Source: Metopolophium dirhodum
Taxonomy: Eukaryota; Arthropoda; Insecta; Hemiptera; Aphididae
Direction of reading: 5' to 3'
NCBI RefSeq assembly: GCF_019925205.1
Contig: NC_083568.1
Span: 14,072,393-14,136,392, forward strand
DNA length: 64,000 nucleotides
Position 1 is the first letter of the stretch. Every line of letters starts with the position of its first letter. A program made the position numbers and the translations under genes. Below are positions 60,275 to 64,000 of this stretch, piece after piece. A model generated the notes under the pieces. It was not told where the DNA came from. It did no database searches and was given only the letters and a program-made list of their open reading frames with translations.

Positions 60275-60531
60275 TTAATTATTAAATTTTCTGCGACCAC
60301 GCAATGACGGTAACGGTGCAATTGGTTCTATGTTGCAGAAGGTCTTGTGTACTTGAACTATATGCGATTTCATATTTGATTTTTGATAACATTTTTTATC
60401 GCAAAACGGACAAAAAAACTTTGGTTGAGTACCGCATTCATTTCTTAAGTGGCATTGCAGGGATATCTTATTTTTGTATGTACGACCGCATCTATTTGGA
60501 CAACTTATTCGTTCACAATTTTTAAAAATAC
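60275..60531 (-). CDS. lola: lola-type terminal exon, two zinc fingers, long basic tail (array position 21)
   Basis: The acceptor ATTTATATTATTATAG ends at 60,532, and 84 residues follow to TAA. The lead IFKNCERIS precedes finger 1, CPNRCGRTYKNKISLQCH with terminal RNECG. Finger 2 is CPFCDKKCYQKSNMKSH, then HIVQVH, again with Cys replacing the aromatic core residue, as at 59,216. The linker is GTQPKFFC. The tail of about 24 residues (FCNIEPIAPLPSLRGRRKFN) is Pro-containing and ends basic, unlike its neighbours. Two plus-strand frames over the same bases are mirrors without any signature. Confidence 0.9.
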
Positions 60532-60630
60532 CTATAATAATATAAATACAAAATTATTTAAAAAAAAATATAAAATGCTAACATTACATAACAATACTAT
60601 TAACTATAATGATAATTATGATAAACGAAA

Positions 60631-60678
<48 letters not shown>

Positions 60679-62068
60679 AAACTAAATACTGTTGTTGTGT
60701 CCAATACGCCTATAAAATAATAACTATCAAACAAGTTCATAATAATATGTGACAAGCAAAGCATTCATTTATTAGGCTTTATGCCAACTTTAATATCAGT
60801 GACGATAGTTGCTGTAACAATGACAAATATTTATCATTGATAAAATATTTCACAAGATTGCGCTAATTACATTTCTGGAATACATTTTTATACTAGAAAA
60901 GTGAAAAAAAAATAATTATTCAATTGTCAACTAATTATTTTTATTCATATTTTACCTGCTTTTTTAATTGAATATTAATAACTATAGTCCATTATAAAGT
61001 ATATTGGTTTATTGATAGATGATCTACAAACATCATGCCCTAAACAATATCATCGATATAAGTGTATACATTTACACAGATCCGCAAGAAAATGTTTTTT
61101 TATTTTAAATAACTAAATCAAAAATACAAAATAATTATTCTATATTTGTTATATCAATATTTTATGTAGATTTTTATATGTTTAGAAGTCTCATAAACAA
61201 ATATATCTAACTGTTAACTCTTAATATTAACTCAATAAATATGGATAAATATTTAAACATTTCAGATGTGAGCAATATTTCTTCAAAAAAGGAATATATA
61301 TCTACGGTATATATGTAATATATACATAATATATATAAGTGAAAACTCTTTAATATAGGTGGAAAGGAGTGCGGTTTCTACTATAAATATTAAATTACAT
61401 TTAATACAAAATTATTTATATCATTTTTTACCTTTGGCCTACAGACCAAAAGCTATTTGATCTGGGAGCTTAAAATAAATATCTAAGTGATATTAATCTT
61501 TTAATAGTTCTAAGCCCCCTTATATTCTTATGTTTACAACTTGACCAATGGATAATCATAAAATATAAACATATCATAATTTGTTACAAAATACAAGTAT
61601 AATTTGAAAAATATATGGCACACTTGAAATTCTATATGTTTATTCACACATGATCACTAACATGGATAAATAAAATAGTATTTATCCATGACCCAGAACA
61701 ATCATAATTATGTTAAAACTATACCTTTGATCAAATGATTAAAAAAAATTGATAAAAATAATTTAATGAATTATAATTATACATAATACAAATTAAATCC
61801 AACAAAATTAACAATATAATTAACTTAATTTAATAATACAATATAAATATAGAAAAAACATTGGTATAAACATTAATTATATACAATAAAAACTCAGTAA
61901 AAACTATAACAATATTGTATGTCATGTATATGGATATGAGTATAGCTTAAAGGTATAGGAATTTAATTTGACACTAACAAATTATTTTATAATAAAATAT
62001 TAAGAGATAGTTTTCTTTTTTTATACAAATATACAACAGTTTTTATTTATGGTGAACTATCACTCCAT
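60532..62068. other. AT-rich spacer
   Basis: Contains the TAA microsatellite listed separately and nothing else recognisable. Confidence 0.5.
60632..60674. repeat. (TAA)n microsatellite
   Basis: About fourteen uninterrupted TAA units, ending in AACAAATAA. Confidence 0.95.
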
Positions 62069-62280
62069 TCAATTTGTAAAATTACATCTAATTTTAACAA
62101 CTTTGTGCTTCAACACCAAATGACTTTCTAGCTGGAACTTCCTAGCAAATTTCTTTGGACACAATGAACATAAAAAACTGGGTTCCACACCACATTCAAA
62201 TTTCACATGAGTGTATACTCCACGCTTATATTTGTAACTTCGACCACATAAATTTGGACATAGGAAGCGGGAACTAATAT
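62069..62280 (-). CDS. lola: lola-type terminal exon, two zinc fingers (array position 22)
   Basis: The acceptor AATTAATGTTACAG ends at 62,281, and 69 residues follow to TGA. The lead ISSRFL is short. Finger 1 is CPNLCGRSYKYKRGVYTH with terminal KFECG; finger 2 is CSLCPKKFARKFQLESH, then HLVLKH; the linker is GVEPSFLC. A basic tail (KVVKIRCNFTN) follows. All ligands and core residues are intact. The reading frame lacks an early ATG, so splicing to an upstream exon is required. Confidence 0.9.
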
Positions 62281-62861
62281 CTGTAACATTAATTATTATG
62301 TTCGATACTAATACAATTTAATAAAATTATTTTTTATGCAATACATGCAACTACATAATTAAAAACTTCAATTACGTCATTATCAAATGTAAGTTTATCT
62401 TAATACAAACATTAAATGATAAACAATATTATAAAACACTACCTACTTAATATTACCTGCAATTTAAAAAATAATACAAATAGTACTACCTAGTATGTCC
62501 AATTTATAAATTAATACTTAAAAAAAGTGCAATTATAATCACAAATGCAATAAATTATAAGCTAGGCAGATAAAGTAAAAAAAAATGTATATAATGTCTT
62601 TATAATTTTTGTTCTAATCATTAAATAGACAATATGAATGATTTAAGTGTTTTTGAACTGTAGAAGAAAATCAATAGATTATACTTATGTACATTGTAGT
62701 ATTATACTATCGTAATTAAAACATTTATTAGGTAAGAATTAAAGAATTTATTTCAAATAATTTGGGATAAACTAAGAATAAAATTGTAAGAACAATAAAT
62801 AAAAATAAAATATGTATATTCAGCCAGCTGAGTAATCATAAAAAAAGTTCTTTTATCCATA

Positions 62862-63097
62862 TTAACTGTCAAGTAATATAGTATGTACACTGGCCATGTG
62901 AAGTTTAAGCCTATTTTTATACTGATAACTTTTCATACATATAGAACAAACAAATTTGGGTATCACACCGCATTCATTGTTTAAATGTTGACTCAATCCA
63001 TTAATTCCTTTATAATGCTTGCCACACTGATTAGGACAATGGTAACGGCCATTTTTAAAATAAGACTTTAGACTTGTCTTATGGTTTAAATTTTCAC
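62862..63097 (-). CDS. lola: lola-type terminal exon, two zinc fingers (array position 23)
   Basis: The acceptor CTGTTTTTATTAATAG ends at 63,098, and 77 residues follow to TAA. The lead is longer than most (ENLNHKTSLKSYFKNGRYH). Finger 1 is CPNQCGKHYKGINGLSQH with terminal NNECG; finger 2 is CSICMKSYQYKNRLKLH, then HMASVH, with Tyr in the aromatic position. The linker is GVIPKFVC. NNECG recalls the exon at 55,905. The tail TILLDS is short. Confidence 0.9.
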
Positions 63098-63769
63098 CTA
63101 TTAATAAAAACAGAAAAAATTAGTTAAAAGCATTTGTTTGTTTAATATTTATATACAAAAATTATTCAAATAAATATAAAGCCATAAATTTTAATTTTGT
63201 CAATTTTTTAAACATAAAAATAACAGTCATATAAAAAGTATGTCATACAAAAAGTTCACAAGATTATTTATTTTTCATTTAATAAAACCATAGAGACAAA
63301 GTAAAAAGATAATTATTAAGTACAATATAAACCAATAGATTTGACACTCATATTTTAAAACAGTTTTAACACTACAAAACCTTTACTAAAGGAATAATTG
63401 AAATACAACTATTAACTTAGGAACAATTAAACATAACTAAAAGTTCTAAAGTGCCTGTTTAATTTACCAACTATAAAAATATAACTAACAAAATTGTAAA
63501 TATTTTCTAATAAGTTTGATTAAAATTTGCCTAGATATAATATTTTAATTCAACACATGAATATAAAATACAGTGGGCGCCGCTTATTATAATCACGGTT
63601 AATGTTAACAATAGTATATTGTTATCGAAAAGTATAGTACAGGCTGTATTACTGTTATTATGCACATACTTTAATTTTTGTTTAGTATTATCAGTGACTT
63701 TATGTTATCCATTTTGTCCAAAACCAATGATTACTAAAACGATAACCACTGTATTTTAATATAAAGAAT
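63098..63769. other. AT-rich spacer
   Basis: Probable 3' UTR of the 63,770 exon followed by intron; a slightly GC-richer CAGTGGGCGCCGC lies at about 63,571. No gene. Confidence 0.45.
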
Positions 63770-63942
63770 TTATTCCATTAAAACTCCATGTTTTACTGCT
63801 TTATGAAGTTGTAGAGTTGCTTTACGAGTGAAAATACCAGTACATATATCACAAGGAAATTGTTGACCACAGTAATATAATATATGTTTTTTCAAACTTC
63901 CAACATTTCTGTATTTCCTTTGGCACTTTTCACAATTATACT
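63770..63942 (-). CDS. lola: Short two-finger terminal exon, C-x2-C subtype (array position 24, rightmost)
   Basis: The acceptor GTTTTTTCTCTTCAG ends at 63,943, and 56 residues follow. There is nearly no lead (YN). Finger 1 is CEKCQRKYRNVGSLKKH with terminal LYYCG; Tyr replaces the family's Glu before the last Cys. Finger 2 is CDICTGIFTRKATLQLH, then HKAVKH. The linker is shortened to GQQFP, two residues fewer than usual. It is the sister of the 54,245 exon (same length, RKYRNxGSL, CDIC, FTR). Being rightmost, it is the closest in this window to the presumed common exons. Confidence 0.9.
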
Positions 63943-64000
63943 CTGAAGAGAAAAAACATAAGATAACATCAGAATACAATATAATATAATTCTTAACAAT

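Larger units (their letters stand above)
29..63942 (-). other. lola: Array of alternative 3'-terminal exons of a lola-type BTB zinc-finger gene
   Basis: Twenty-three intact and one broken minus-strand zinc-finger exons, plus two or three exons without fingers, lie in one orientation. Each starts at a YAG acceptor, continues in phase 1 and ends in its own stop. The finger signature (CPNxCGRSYK, then HLKYECG, then PQFKC) matches insect longitudinals lacking isoforms, transcription factors that combine a shared BTB dimerisation domain with alternative DNA-binding tails. No BTB exon is visible, so the constitutive exons are inferred to lie to the right of the window. Another lola-like paralogue cannot be excluded. 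The intervals between exons are AT-rich introns and 3' untranslated regions. Confidence 0.8.

Noticed and set aside
60304..60634. Two overlapping plus-strand open frames
   Set aside because: They mirror the minus-strand finger exon at 60,275-60,531 and then run into AT-rich sequence.

Overview
The window looks like intronic and terminal-exon DNA of an insect, most likely an aphid. It is extremely AT-rich, has many short palindromic TAGGTACCTA-like tracts, numerous MITE-type repeats, and no bacterial-style dense coding. All convincing coding sequence is on the minus strand. It consists of short single exons, each opening with a good 3' splice site and ending in a stop codon.

The main content is an array of alternative 3'-terminal zinc-finger exons of the longitudinals lacking (lola) type. 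I count 23 apparently intact zinc-finger exons and one broken one. Nearly all encode a C2HC-like finger (CPNxCGRSYK...LxRHLKYECG) followed by a C2H2 finger; two exons have three fingers and one has a divergent pair. Every intact exon begins in the same phase: two bases complete a codon whose first base comes from upstream. This is what mutually exclusive last exons spliced to one common BTB exon require. The common BTB exons are not seen here and should lie beyond base 64,000.

Layout. 29-5,784: five zinc-finger exons. 5,785-27,558: a gap of about 22 kb with no finger exon, rich in repeats, holding candidate minus-strand first exons (12,639-12,708; 6,698-6,719) and GC-richer promoter-like islands (13.8-14.1 kb, 23.1-23.3 kb). 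27,559-63,942: the main block of 19 finger exons, one of them broken (30,178-30,387). Two further exons in the same phase carry no finger, one helical/charged (32,230-32,414) and one hydrophobic (40,569-40,807); a third, short one is possible near 53.0 kb.

The exons are alternatives rather than partners. Each would give the shared N-terminal (BTB) half a different DNA-binding tail, or a tail without a DNA-binding domain. The spacers hold hAT-like MITEs (one with a perfect 8-base target duplication), mariner/pogo-like MITEs, long-armed fold-back elements and a several-copy dispersed repeat. No tRNA, rRNA, CRISPR array or plus-strand gene could be supported. Splice choices, the family name lola and the organism are inferred from pattern recognition, without database searches.
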